A DNA stretch of 64,000 nt. It comes from JAWLHU01 sp049325315 (GTDB taxonomy: Bacteria; Bacillota; Sulfobacillia; Symbiobacteriales; Symbiobacteriaceae). The stretch covers positions 164,865 through 228,864 of the forward strand of contig JBMONB010000150.1 of assembly GCA_049325315.1 (NCBI GenBank), read 5' to 3'. Shown here piece after piece: positions 34,259-42,645 of the stretch; the first letter of the stretch is position 1; each line of letters begins with the position of its first letter. The notes beneath the pieces are model-generated. The model saw only the letters and a program-made list of their open reading frames with translations, made no database searches and was not told the DNA's origin. Both the position numbers and the translations under genes were made by a program.

Positions 34259-35362
34259 GTGCCTGAAAAGCTGCTGAAGCCCATTCGTCTTGGTTCGCTG
34301 GTGATCGAGCGTCCCCTGGCGCTCGCACCCATGGCCGGCGTCACCAACTGGCCCTTCCGGCTCCTCTGCAAGGAGCAAGGCTGTGGGATGGTTGTCACCG
34401 AGTTCGTCAGCGACAAGGCGATCCTCTTCGACAGCAAGCGGACCCAGGAGATGATCGAGTTGCTGGATGAGGAGCGCCCGGCGGCGATCCAGATCTTCGG
34501 GGCCGATCCTGAGACCATGGCGAAGGCGGCGCTGCGGGTCGTAGAGCTGCAGCAGCCCGACTATGTCGATATCAACATGGGCTGCCCGGCGCCCAAGGTG
34601 ACCAAGGGTCGGGGCGGCTCATCGCTGCTGAAGGAGCCCGATAACGCCGAGGAGATTGTCCGCCAGGTGGTCCGGGCGGTGGCCCCGCTGCCGGTTACCG
34701 TGAAGATTCGCATCGGGTGGGACGCCTCGACCGTCAACGCCGTCGATATCGCCCGGCGGGCTGAGTTCGCTGGTGCACAGATGGTCACGGTTCACGGTCG
34801 GACCCGTGAGCAGCATTACTCCGGCGAGGCCGACTGGAATGTAATCGCACAGGTAGCCCGGGCGGTCAGTGTGCCAGTGCTGGGCAACGGCGATATCACC
34901 ACCCCCGAGCAGGCTGCTTACCGCCTGCGCACCGCCGGTGTGGCCGGGCTGGCCATCGGCCGTGGGGCCATGGGCAACCCGTGGGTCTTCAAGCGAACGG
35001 CTCACTACCTGGAGACGGGGGAACTTCTGCCAGAGCCAGACGCCCGGGACCGGGTGGAGATGGCGCTTCGCCATCTGGATCTGATGATCGCTTACAGGGG
35101 TGAGTACCTGGCGGTCCGGGAGATGCGCAAGCATGCGGCCTGGTACCTCAAGGGGCTCTATGGCTCTGCTGAGGCCCGGAACCTGATCAACACGGCGGAG
35201 ACGCCCGACCAGATGCGGTCGATGCTGACCGCCTACCTGGACCGGCTATTGGCTCACGGCCGGACCCAGAGTGGGGCTGAGCCGGGGCCAGAGGCCGGCG
35301 AGGGCCCAACGTCGTGCGATGCGTACCGGGAAGACCCGGTCTGCGGCCCTGTCGAAGAGTAG
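34259..35362 (+). CDS. dusB: tRNA-dihydrouridine synthase
   Basis: The 367-residue flavin enzyme reduces uridines in the tRNA D-loop. The signature LAPMAGVTNWPFR opens the TIM barrel. The catalytic Cys is in NMGCPAPKVTKGRGGSSLL near residue 100. FMN-binding residues appear in HGRTREQHYSG and GNGDI. A DusB-type helical C-terminal domain follows. GGGAGG at 34245-34250 favours GTG 34259 over GTG 34250, which overlaps the binding site. The last 30 residues are Glu/Gly/Pro-rich and unlikely to be structured. Confidence 0.95.
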   Translation: MPEKLLKPIRLGSLVIERPLALAPMAGVTNWPFRLLCKEQGCGMVVTEFVSDKAILFDSKRTQEMIELLDEERPAAIQIFGADPETMAKAALRVVELQQPDYVDINMGCPAPKVTKGRGGSSLLKEPDNAEEIVRQVVRAVAPLPVTVKIRIGWDASTVNAVDIARRAEFAGAQMVTVHGRTREQHYSGEADWNVIAQVARAVSVPVLGNGDITTPEQAAYRLRTAGVAGLAIGRGAMGNPWVFKRTAHYLETGELLPEPDARDRVEMALRHLDLMIAYRGEYLAVREMRKHAAWYLKGLYGSAEARNLINTAETPDQMRSMLTAYLDRLLAHGRTQSGAEPGPEAGEGPTSCDAYREDPVCGPVEE

Positions 35363-35377
35363 TCTGTTACAACAAGC

Positions 35378-35412
35378 GCCCCCTGCCTGCCGGCAGGGGG
35401 CATCATTTTTTC
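35378..35412 (+). terminator. Terminator of the dus gene
   Basis: GCCCCCTGCC at 35378-35387 pairs with 35392-35401, followed by ATCATTTTTT. Confidence 0.88.
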
Positions 35413-35501
35413 CCGGGCGCATAGGATGCAGGTTAGCGACTCATTTCGCCGCCCGCCCGACCTGGTTGTCTGGCGGGTGTACAGTCGGGAGGAGGAGCTC
35501 G

Positions 35502-35960
35502 TTGAACCGATTCTGGCTGCACCGGCTCAGTCTCCTGGGCCTGTTGCTGATCTGTTCTGCCTTCGCCTGGTACCTGGACCCCGCCTCACACGCCGCTGCC
35601 CAGGCCACCACCCACCCTGCCCCGTTGGCGGAAAGCGATCAGCCACGGGATTGTGGTGTGGAGAGTGTGGTCTACGGCAAGGGGAACGCGGTTGCCCTGC
35701 GGGAGTGCCTATGGCAGGCCTATGTGACTGGGGTTCCGGCCCACTTTGAGTCTCGCGCCACGCTGGTGGGCAGCACGATCATCTATCGGGTGCAGGTCGA
35801 ACCGGGACAGGTAATCTTCACCGTGGACCAGACACAGAGCCTCTACGCCCCCCGGGAGGAGATTACCTATGCCTGTACCTCCATGGCCCGCCTGGAGATG
35901 AACGGTGCTCTGTACTTTACACTTCATGGCTGCCCAACGCTGCGGGCGCTCGGGTTGTAA
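35502..35960 (+). CDS. Hypothetical secreted protein
   Basis: The 152-residue protein has an N-terminal signal or anchor helix (LSLLGLLLICSAFAWYL). A small beta-rich domain with three Cys residues follows (DCGVESVV, LRECLW, YACTS, HGC pattern), which may form disulfides outside the cell. The frame is open upstream across the terminator, but GGGAGGAGGAG before TTG 35502 sets the start. It ends two bases from the converging MATE gene. I do not recognise a family. Confidence 0.7.
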   Translation: MNRFWLHRLSLLGLLLICSAFAWYLDPASHAAAQATTHPAPLAESDQPRDCGVESVVYGKGNAVALRECLWQAYVTGVPAHFESRATLVGSTIIYRVQVEPGQVIFTVDQTQSLYAPREEITYACTSMARLEMNGALYFTLHGCPTLRALGL

Positions 35961-35962
35961 CC

Positions 35963-37336
35963 CTACATGGCCACCTCACGCCACCGGCCGGAGCGGATCC
36001 GGCGGAGGGCGAAGAGGAGGCGGAAGGACCAGTCGAAGGTCATCGAGATCCAGGCGGCGGCCAGGCCCAGGCCTGCCAGGTGGATCAGCCCGGCGGTAAT
36101 CGAAAGCCGCACGACCCAGACACCAAGTGCGGTGACGATCATCATCGGAAGGGTATCGCCGGCGCCCCGCAGAGCCCCCGCCAGGGCAAAGGTGATACCC
36201 ATGGGGACCTGCGCCGCCGCCCCGATGGCCAACACAAGCGCCCCGAGGGCGATCACCTCGGTATCCGAGGTGTAGAGCGAGAGGTAGGGGCGCCCAAGGA
36301 AGAGGAAGATCAGGCTCATCACGATCATGACGCCGATGGTGATCCGCACCGTTTCGGCAATGACGGCGTTCGCACCCTCCGGGTCCTTCGCCCCCAGCCG
36401 CTGGCCGACCAGCGCCGTGCCGGCGGTGGCCAGACCGATGGCGGGCATGTAGGAGATCGACTCCGCGTTGACCGCCAACTGGTGGGCGGCCACCGACACC
36501 GTGCCCAACCCGGCGATGATCCGCACGAAAGAGATCATGCCCAAGCTCTGAAGCACCCGCTCCCCCGCAGCCGGAAGGCCGATGCGCAGCACCCTGGCCA
36601 TCATGGAGAGGTCGAGCTGAAAGAGGGTGGGGAGGTGGAGCCGCACCGGGTGGGAGGAGGAGAGGAGGTGACTCAGCAAGATCAGTGCGCCGATCGACCG
36701 GGCGATGGTGGTGCCCAGGGCGGAGCCGACCACCCCGAGCGCAGGTAGGCCGAAGTGCCCGTAGATCAGGCTATAGCCGAGAATCACATTGGCGATGTTG
36801 ATGATCACCCCAATGCGCAGCGGTGTCCTGGTGTCGCCTCGACCACGGAGGGCGCCGCTCATCACCTGCGACCACTGCATCGCTACAAAGCCCAGTGCCG
36901 ACCAGCGTAAAAAGTCGATACCCAGCGGCAGCACTTCGGCCTCGGCGCCCATGCCGGCCACAATGGCCGGGGCGAAGCCGTAGTAGACCAGCGCCACGGC
37001 AATGGCGGCCGCCAGACCCATCCAGAAAGATTGCCGGGTCACCGACTCGACCGTCGCCGCGTCCCCCGCGCCGGTGTACCGGGCCACCAGGGCGGTGGTG
37101 CCCGCCCCGATGCCCATGAAGATCGCCATGGAGAGGAAGAGAGGCTGGTGCGACAGGCCGACGGCGGCAATTGCTGCCGGGCCCAGGTGACCAACCATCA
37201 TCATGTCGACGATCTGCGTAAGGGTGGTAAGAATCTGCTCGGCAACCACGGGCAGGGCCAGGGTCAGAATCTGCCGGCGCACCGTTTTGCGGTCCGCGCT
37301 CTGGGGAGCCCGTCCGGACGGCAGGGCGGTCTGCAT
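35963..37336 (-). CDS. MATE family efflux transporter
   Basis: The 457-residue protein has about 12 membrane helices arranged as two MatE repeats. The typical GALRGRGDTRTP and GALRGAGDT loops lie at equivalent positions in the two halves. It resembles the NorM/DinF-like cation-coupled multidrug exporters. It is transcribed alone from a good promoter (TTGCAG-17-TATGAT) that diverges from the greA promoter. The exported compound cannot be told from sequence. Confidence 0.92.
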   Translation of the reverse strand: MQTALPSGRAPQSADRKTVRRQILTLALPVVAEQILTTLTQIVDMMMVGHLGPAAIAAVGLSHQPLFLSMAIFMGIGAGTTALVARYTGAGDAATVESVTRQSFWMGLAAAIAVALVYYGFAPAIVAGMGAEAEVLPLGIDFLRWSALGFVAMQWSQVMSGALRGRGDTRTPLRIGVIINIANVILGYSLIYGHFGLPALGVVGSALGTTIARSIGALILLSHLLSSSHPVRLHLPTLFQLDLSMMARVLRIGLPAAGERVLQSLGMISFVRIIAGLGTVSVAAHQLAVNAESISYMPAIGLATAGTALVGQRLGAKDPEGANAVIAETVRITIGVMIVMSLIFLFLGRPYLSLYTSDTEVIALGALVLAIGAAAQVPMGITFALAGALRGAGDTLPMMIVTALGVWVVRLSITAGLIHLAGLGLAAAWISMTFDWSFRLLFALRRIRSGRWREVAM

Positions 37337-37379
37337 CCTCCCGACTCCTTCGTATTACAAATAGTTAATGGACAGAAAC

Positions 37380-37408
37380 ATCATAGCACTGGCCAGGATA
37401 GGCTGCAA
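37380..37408 (-). promoter_or_regulatory. Promoter of the MATE gene
   Basis: On the minus strand TTGCAG (37403-37408) and TATGAT (37380-37385) are spaced by 17 bases. Confidence 0.7.
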
Positions 37409-37453
37409 TGGGGGGCCAGATTTGGTCGAGAGGGGAAACTTCAGACAGTTTAG

Positions 37454-37483
37454 TTGACATTTTGTTGGCACCGCCCCTATAAT
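37454..37483 (+). promoter_or_regulatory. Strong sigma-A promoter of the greA transcript
   Basis: A consensus TTGACA (37454-37459) and a consensus TATAAT (37478-37483) are separated by 18 bases. Transcription would start near 37490, leaving a leader of about 285 bases before greA. Confidence 0.85.
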
Positions 37484-37489
37484 GAATTA

Positions 37490-37773
37490 GCTTTCAAACA
37501 ACAAGCACTGCGGGGCGAACGCGAGCAGTCCGGAGCCTGGGAAGTCCGGGTTCTGCCCGTTCGGTGATGTCCCTGCGGTGCTTCATGTCCACATTGGCAT
37601 CGGACCAGAAGGGTATAAGGGGCCGGAATCGACTCGTATACATCGGTACTACATCAGCCTCCAGCCGCTTTGCACCCTTTCGATCTGGCAATACGCCGGG
37701 CGTCCCGCAGAATCGAAACGACCGGCCTACTTGTCAATCGTGGTGTAGTCGTTGGAACAAAGGAGAGAACGGC
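37490..37773 (+). ncRNA. Long structured leader of greA, class unknown
   Basis: The leader can fold into a long outer stem: AAGCACTGCGGGG near 37502 pairs with CCCTGCGGTGCTT near 37568 (with G-U pairs). It encloses GC-rich hairpins such as CCGGA...TCCGG. It does not match the T-box, SAM, TPP, cobalamin, SRP or tmRNA patterns I know. It could be an unrecognised riboswitch, a separate small RNA, or simply a structured 5' UTR. The open frame through it has poor codon character. Confidence 0.4.
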
Positions 37774-38247
37774 ATGTCCGAGAAGGAAGTACTCCTATCC
37801 TTGGAAGGCCTGAAGCAGTTGGAGCAGGAGCTGCTTCACCTGCGTACGGTGAAACGTCTTGAGGTAGCGGAACGGATCAAGCAGGCACGGGAGTACGGGG
37901 ACATCTCGGAGAACTCCGAGTACGAAGATGCGAAGAATGAACAGGCCTTTATTGAGGGCCGCATTCTGGTCTTGGAGAAGATGCTTCGCAACGCCCGCTT
38001 GATCGATGAGCCGGCTGGGAACGCCGGTATTGTGGTGGTCGGCTCCACCGTGGTTCTCAAGGACCTGGAGTATGGCGATGAACTGACCTATACGATCGTC
38101 GGCACCACGGAAGCGAACCCGTCGGAGAATCGCATCTCCAACGAATCGCCGGTGGGTCGGGCGATCATGGGACAAAAGGTGGGGACGGTCGTGGAGGTCG
38201 ATGCGCCGGACGGCGTGATCAAGTACGAGATCCTCCACATTAAGTAG
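37774..38247 (+). CDS. greA: Transcription elongation factor GreA
   Basis: The 157-residue protein rescues backtracked RNA polymerase by stimulating transcript cleavage. The N-terminal coiled coil carries the acidic tip GDISENSEYEDAKNEQ near residues 40-55. The C-terminal FKBP-like domain ends with the family's SPVGRAIMGQKVGTVVEV segment. AAAGGAG before ATG 37774 fixes the start. It is transcribed alone, from a consensus promoter with a long leader, and is followed by a terminator. Confidence 0.97.
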   Translation: MSEKEVLLSLEGLKQLEQELLHLRTVKRLEVAERIKQAREYGDISENSEYEDAKNEQAFIEGRILVLEKMLRNARLIDEPAGNAGIVVVGSTVVLKDLEYGDELTYTIVGTTEANPSENRISNESPVGRAIMGQKVGTVVEVDAPDGVIKYEILHIK

Positions 38248-38255
38248 AAAGAAGA

Positions 38256-38277
38256 GGGGGGGCCTAGTCAGGCCCCC
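38256..38277. terminator. Terminator after greA
   Basis: GGGGGGCCT and AGGCCCCCC form a perfect 9-bp stem with an AGTC loop. The last codons of the converging small gene lie inside it. Confidence 0.75.
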
Positions 38278-38539
38278 CTGGTGTATGGTCCTGGGTTCCG
38301 TGGTGTGGCTTGGGATCCCGGCCCATCTTGACCTCCTGGGCGTCCTTGCGATGCTGCCCTGGCGGTGCGTTCCGAGCCTCGGGCGACTGCCAGATCGGCA
38401 CCGTGCCCGCCTGGTCGCCACGGTGGGTATTGTCACGGCCCGGCTTGTCCTTCAGGTTCGCCCGGTAGGCCTCCTCGCCCAGGTCGGAAGCTGTAAGGGC
38501 GATCTTCGGCTGATAGGAGTCATCGACACGTCGCGGCAT
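38264..38539 (-). CDS. Small hydrophilic, probably disordered protein
   Basis: The 91-residue protein is rich in Lys, Arg, His, Asp, Pro and Gln and has no hydrophobic core. GGGAGGGATC before ATG 38539 supports the shorter start. The C-terminal end (HHGTQDHTPGGPD) overlaps the greA terminator. It resembles no family I know. Composition is similar to two other small minus-strand products, at 50089-50298 and 55336-55617; spore-associated or stress proteins often look like this, but that is inference. Confidence 0.6.
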   Translation of the reverse strand: MPRRVDDSYQPKIALTASDLGEEAYRANLKDKPGRDNTHRGDQAGTVPIWQSPEARNAPPGQHRKDAQEVKMGRDPKPHHGTQDHTPGGPD

Positions 38540-38625
38540 TGCGTGATCCCTCCCCCTATAAAGTCTGCCCCGCTCAGGCGCATAACGGGGTGGCAAGATC
38601 CGCATGGATTGGCAGCGTCATGACG

Positions 38626-38655
38626 TTGACAAGGGCGGTGCCGCACGGGTACAAT
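38626..38655 (+). promoter_or_regulatory. Promoter of tRNA-Ala
   Basis: TTGACA (38626-38631) and TACAAT (38650-38655) are spaced by 18 bases, 12 bases before the tRNA. Confidence 0.85.
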
Positions 38656-38667
38656 AGCGTAGCACAC

Positions 38668-38743
38668 GGGGCTGTAGCTCAGCTGGGAGAGCAACGCCTT
38701 TGCAAGGCGAAGGTCGTGGGTTCGAATCCCATCAGCTCCACCA
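38668..38743 (+). tRNA. tRNA-Ala (anticodon TGC)
   Basis: The 76-base gene has the acceptor stem GGGGCTG/CAGCTCC, a D-arm with AGCTCAGCTGGGAGAGC, anticodon loop TTTGCAA with anticodon TGC, the T-arm GTGGGTTCGAATCCCAT, and an encoded CCA end. It has its own promoter and terminator. Confidence 0.98.
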
Positions 38744-38753
38744 TACAAAGAAG

Positions 38754-38784
38754 ACACCGGGCCGAAAGGCGCCGGTGTTTTTTG
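38754..38784 (+). terminator. Terminator of tRNA-Ala
   Basis: ACACCGG...CCGGTGT encloses a GCCGAAAGGC hairpin and is followed by TTTTTT. Confidence 0.88.
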
Positions 38785-38803
38785 CTTACCCGATCTAGCA
38801 AAC

Positions 38804-38828
38804 GAAAAGGGCGGCCAGATGGCCGCCC
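38804..38828 (-). terminator. Terminator of the cupredoxin gene
   Basis: GGGCGGCC and GGCCGCCC form a stem with a 4-base loop; the minus strand continues with TTTTCG. Confidence 0.8.
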
Positions 38829-38846
38829 TCTCTCGTTGGGATGCAC

Positions 38847-39218
38847 TTACTTGACGACGATCTTGCCAACCATGCCGGCGTCCTTGTGGCCGGGCACGTC
38901 GCAGATGATCTCGAACTCGCCGGTCTTGTCGGCCTTGAAGGTGACAGAGCCGGTCTTGTTGGCGGCGATCTGGGTGGACTTGGCGTTCAGCTGCGGGATC
39001 ACGAAGGAGTGCGGCTGGGCGGAATCCTTGTTGACCAGATTGACCTTGACGGTCTCGCCCTTGTTCACCGTGAGAACGTCGGGGAAGAACTTCCACTCAC
39101 CGTTGGTCCCCATCTCAACCGTAATCTCATTGGCGGCGCCACCGCCACCGCCACCGCAGGCGGTGAGGACACCCAGAGCCATAACCGCAACCAGAACCAG
39201 CATGAGAAGCTTCTTCAT
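38847..39218 (-). CDS. Cupredoxin-domain lipoprotein
   Basis: The 123-residue protein has a lipoprotein signal (GVLTACGG) and a plastocyanin/azurin-like domain. The type 1 copper ligands are all visible: His in QPHSF, then Cys, His and Met in ICDVPGHKDAGM near the C-terminus. It would be a membrane-tethered electron carrier on the outer face. It lies next to the cbb3 oxidase and bc genes, so it could donate electrons to the oxidase in place of a cytochrome c. This is inferred from position. It is transcribed separately, in the opposite direction. Confidence 0.88.
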   Translation of the reverse strand: MKKLLMLVLVAVMALGVLTACGGGGGGAANEITVEMGTNGEWKFFPDVLTVNKGETVKVNLVNKDSAQPHSFVIPQLNAKSTQIAANKTGSVTFKADKTGEFEIICDVPGHKDAGMVGKIVVK

Positions 39219-39590
39219 GGTCGTAATACCCCTTCCTTTCTTATGTGTCCATCATGCCATATCTTTTCCCTTGGGCCAATCGGATACACAACGTACCGTC
39301 CCCACCTGATCTCGGGTGTTTGTTAGGGTCTAGACCCTAAGTACTACCTCTCATGCGACTTTCGAATCATCCGTGCTACAATGGGGCTCGCAAGTCCGGG
39401 TACTTTCCCGCAATTTGGGTAACGGCACATAGTCCGAAAGCAATACTATCACTCCGCCATCGGGTTTGCAAGGCCAACTTCCCCGGAATCAAGAGGACAT
39501 GTGTCACAATATTACGCTTGCTTTAGCCTATGGCTTAAAGTGTCTTTGGATAACGCTGTTGAGCTATTTACAAACGGTGTGTAGGGGGGT
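39219..39590. promoter_or_regulatory. Upstream control region of the cbb3 locus with palindromes
   Basis: This 372-base gap has no gene. It holds an 18-base perfect palindrome TTAGGGTCTAGACCCTAA at 39323-39340 and a near-perfect inverted repeat CTTTAGCC-TAT-GGCTTAAAG at 39521-39540. A promoter-like TTGGAT (39546-39551) and TACAAA (39569-39574) follow, spaced by 17 bases and just ahead of the first gene. The second repeat sits directly upstream of the -35, the usual place for an activator. Confidence 0.5.
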
Positions 39591-40196
39591 ATGCATCGCG
39601 TGAAGCGGATTGTTCAGAACGCGGCGGTCACTGCCCTGGCCCTGCTTCTCTTACCCTCCACCGCCTCTGCCAGCCACCTGAGTGGCGGCGAGAACGACCT
39701 CATGGGCCTGTACGGCGGGATCGCCCTGGTGCTTGGATTTGCGGGGCTGCTGGGCATGCTGGGGCTCGTCCCCCGTGGCTGGCGCTCGTTCGGGGAGCGC
39801 TATGGGCGCTGGTTCATGGGAGCCGGCCTGCTGGTTCTGGTGATGGGCGGCTACCACGTGACCAGCATCGGCACCGTGGAAGAGACGGCGGGCGACGAGG
39901 CCTGGGGTCGCCTCGCCACCCAGCAGCTTATCGGTACGCTGGGTGTTTTCGTGGCCTTTTGGGGCGGGGTCTACTACCTCGCCAGAAAGGCCGGCGTCCT
40001 CGACATGGGGGAGAAGGTCAAATACACCCTCATGCGTAACGGCGACCCACCCGACCGGACGGCCTCCCGCAAGGAGCGACCGGGTGAACAGCGGTTGATG
40101 TGGATCCCCTTTGCTGCCATGGGCACGCTTGCCGTGTTCTTTACAGCAGGCGTGTTGATCGCACTGTACAGCCTGCCGCCTGGTTCACGTCCCTAG
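39591..40196 (+). CDS. Membrane protein of the cbb3 locus
   Basis: The 201-residue protein has a signal peptide and about four further membrane helices. I do not recognise the family. GGGGGG lies just before the ATG at 39591. It is the first gene of the cbb3 oxidase cluster, 36 bases before ccoN, so an assembly or accessory role in respiration is plausible. A short His near the end of helix three (GGYHVTSIG) might bind haem or metal, but there is no recognised motif. Confidence 0.7.
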   Translation: MHRVKRIVQNAAVTALALLLLPSTASASHLSGGENDLMGLYGGIALVLGFAGLLGMLGLVPRGWRSFGERYGRWFMGAGLLVLVMGGYHVTSIGTVEETAGDEAWGRLATQQLIGTLGVFVAFWGGVYYLARKAGVLDMGEKVKYTLMRNGDPPDRTASRKERPGEQRLMWIPFAAMGTLAVFFTAGVLIALYSLPPGSRP

Positions 40197-40232
40197 GCAC
40201 CGACCCCGGAAGATATAGCTGGGAGGAGAGAG

Positions 40233-41639
40233 ATGGTGTTCAGCAACGCAGAAGGCTCGGCCAGTCGCAACTTCTTTTACACGGCGGTCATCTGGATGGC
40301 CATCGGCATGAGCTTCGGCCTGTTCGCGGCCCTGCTCTTGGTTTTGCCCGACATGGTCACCGCCATTCCTGTCCTTGAGTACTTTACGTTCGGACGCGTA
40401 CGCCCAATCCACACCAACCTGGTCATGTTTGGCTGGCTCAGCGGTGCTTACTTCGCAACCCTCTTCTATATGATTCCCCGATTGACCGGCACCAAACTGT
40501 GGAGCGAGCGACTCGGCAACGTGACGGTGGTCCTGCACAACCTGCTGATGACCTCCTATACCCTGGCGTTGCTCTTCGGCTTCAACATGGGCCGTGAGTA
40601 TGCTGAGCAGCCCTGGATCAACAAGGTCATCACGGTGGTCCTGTTCGCCCTGGTCTTCGTCAATGTGATCATGACCGTGGCCCACCGCAAGGAGAAGGAG
40701 CTCTACGTCTCCGTCTGGTACATGCTGGGCGCCGCAGTCACCACCCCGGTGGTCTACATTGTCGGCAACCAGTTCCTCATGCCCACCAACCCGATCAGCG
40801 GTGTCAACGACGCCGTGGCCAACTGGTTCTACGGCCACAACATTCTCGGCTACTGGTTCACCCCGGTCGGCATCGGCGCGGTCTACTACCTGCTGCCCAA
40901 GATGACCGGTAACCCTGTCTGGAGCCACCGGCTCTCCATGATCGGTTTCTGGGTGATCTTCTTTGTCTACGGTCCGACCGGTGCCCACCATCTGGTCAAC
41001 GGCCCGGTTCCCTACTGGCTCCAGACCGTGGCCATCGCCTTCTCGGTCACCCTGATCATTCCGGTCTGGACCGTTTTGACCAACTTCTACGGCACCATGA
41101 CCGGCAGGTGGGGTGCCATGAAGGAGTCCGTGCCGCTGAAATTCCTTGTCTCTGCCATGGTCTTCTACTTCATCACCTGCTTCCAGGGCCCCATGCAGGC
41201 GCTCCGCTCGGTCAGCGCCATCACCCACTTCACGAACTGGGTTGTCGGCCACGCCCATCTGGCGCTGCTCGGCACCTTCACCTTCATTATGTTTGCCACC
41301 ATCTACTACGCCCTGCCCCGCCTGATCAACCGGGAGATCTGGTCCGCCAAGCTGATGGACTGGCACTTCTGGATGTCCCTCATCGGCTTCACCCTCTTCT
41401 TCGTCTCCCTGACCATCGGCGGCCTGGTCCAGGGCTCCCACTGGGCGGCGAACGAGTCCAACGCCTTCATGCAGTCGGTGATCTCGCAGCGACCGTACCA
41501 CATCGTCCGTGCCATTGGCGGCTCGATGATCCTCGCTGCGCAGTTCCTCTTTATCTTCAACATCTTCAAGACCGCCACGGCGGGCAGCAGGTTCTCGGTG
41601 GAGAGCGCTGAGTCTGTCTCTGCCACGGCCGGAGCGTAA
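40233..41639 (+). CDS. ccoN: cbb3-type cytochrome c oxidase subunit I
   Basis: The 468-residue catalytic subunit has 12 membrane helices. Haem and copper ligands are in place: His in RPIHTNLVMFGW (low-spin haem), YGHNILGYW and GAHHLVNGPVP (CuB), and the pair in HFTNWVVGHAHL (haem ligands). The tyrosine in YGHN.. GYW.. is where cbb3 enzymes place features that differ from aa3 oxidases. It reduces oxygen to water with proton pumping. It is followed after 18 bases by the haem-c subunit gene. Confidence 0.95.
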   Translation: MVFSNAEGSASRNFFYTAVIWMAIGMSFGLFAALLLVLPDMVTAIPVLEYFTFGRVRPIHTNLVMFGWLSGAYFATLFYMIPRLTGTKLWSERLGNVTVVLHNLLMTSYTLALLFGFNMGREYAEQPWINKVITVVLFALVFVNVIMTVAHRKEKELYVSVWYMLGAAVTTPVVYIVGNQFLMPTNPISGVNDAVANWFYGHNILGYWFTPVGIGAVYYLLPKMTGNPVWSHRLSMIGFWVIFFVYGPTGAHHLVNGPVPYWLQTVAIAFSVTLIIPVWTVLTNFYGTMTGRWGAMKESVPLKFLVSAMVFYFITCFQGPMQALRSVSAITHFTNWVVGHAHLALLGTFTFIMFATIYYALPRLINREIWSAKLMDWHFWMSLIGFTLFFVSLTIGGLVQGSHWAANESNAFMQSVISQRPYHIVRAIGGSMILAAQFLFIFNIFKTATAGSRFSVESAESVSATAGA

Positions 41640-41657
41640 GGAGGGGGCGACGCACAC

Positions 41658-42617
41658 ATGGGCAACAAGTTGGAGAAGAACGCGGCTCTGCTCGGCCTGG
41701 GCGCCTTCCTGCTCCTGAGCTTCGCCGTAATTGTAACCGTGGCGCTCCCGCTGATGCAGTCTGACCTCTATGAGGCCTCCGCCTCGGCTCCCCGGTACCA
41801 GGGCCTCGACAACGACGGCAAGGAGATCAGCGAGAAGGTGGCCCAGGGCCGCCAGATCTACATGCGTGAGGGCTGCTGGTACTGCCACACGCAGCAGGTC
41901 CGCACCATCGACAACGACAAGGCGTTCCGGGCGCCGGCCGCCACCCTGAAGGACGGCACCCAGGTCGGCGACCGCCCGACCCGCCCCTCTGACTACGGCA
42001 ACGACAACCCGGCACTGCTGGGCACCGAGCGCACGGGTCCCGACCTCAAGTATGTGGCCCACCGCTGGCCCTCCAAGGAGTGGCATATCGCTCACCTGAT
42101 CGACCCGCGCTCCACCGAGCCGAACTCGATCATGCCTGCGTTCGGCCACCTGCCGGCGGAAGAGCTGGACGCCCTGGCGGAATACCTGCTCTCGCTGCGT
42201 GACTGGGCGATTCCGATCAAGTCCTTTGCCAAGTACCCGGGTCCCGATCTCCTGGCCGCAACCGATGAGATCGTGCCCGAGGAGTACTTGGCGATGCAGA
42301 ACCCATTCAAGCTTGGCGATCCCGCTGCCACTGCCCGTGCCGAGAAGCTGATCCAGGACAAGGGCTGCCTGGGCTGCCACGGCCAGGACATGAGGGGCAA
42401 AGACCCCTCCAAGGGCTGGGCCAACGCCCCGTACCCCACCGACTGGTATGCCTCTGCCGAGAAGCACTCCGAGCAGTTTATCTACTGGATCATCTCGGAA
42501 GGCACCCTCAAGGAGGATGGCACCCCGTCCGGCATGCCGGCCTGGCGTACCATGGGCCTCTCCGATGAGGACCGCTGGGCGCTGACCACCTATATCAAGG
42601 GGCTGGCCGGCAAGTAA
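41658..42617 (+). CDS. ccoO: CcoO-type cytochrome c subunit fused to a second cytochrome c domain
   Basis: The 319-residue protein begins with a membrane anchor and a CcoO-like domain whose haem-binding EGCWYCHTQQVR lies near residue 74. A second class-I cytochrome c domain follows with GCLGCHG near residue 237 and a probable Met ligand in GMPAW. Separate CcoO and CcoP proteins are usual, CcoP carrying two haems. Here one polypeptide holds the CcoO haem plus one CcoP-like haem, and no other CcoP gene is nearby. It would pass electrons to CcoN. Confidence 0.92.
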   Translation: MGNKLEKNAALLGLGAFLLLSFAVIVTVALPLMQSDLYEASASAPRYQGLDNDGKEISEKVAQGRQIYMREGCWYCHTQQVRTIDNDKAFRAPAATLKDGTQVGDRPTRPSDYGNDNPALLGTERTGPDLKYVAHRWPSKEWHIAHLIDPRSTEPNSIMPAFGHLPAEELDALAEYLLSLRDWAIPIKSFAKYPGPDLLAATDEIVPEEYLAMQNPFKLGDPAATARAEKLIQDKGCLGCHGQDMRGKDPSKGWANAPYPTDWYASAEKHSEQFIYWIISEGTLKEDGTPSGMPAWRTMGLSDEDRWALTTYIKGLAGK

Positions 42618-42645
42618 CCGGCTCCGCCGGAAGGAGGTTGTCCAG

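Noticed and set aside
37490..37773. tmRNA, SRP RNA or 6S RNA in the greA leader
   Set aside because: No tRNA-like ends or tag frame, no SRP GGAAG/GNRA helix, and no clear 6S open-promoter bubble were seen.
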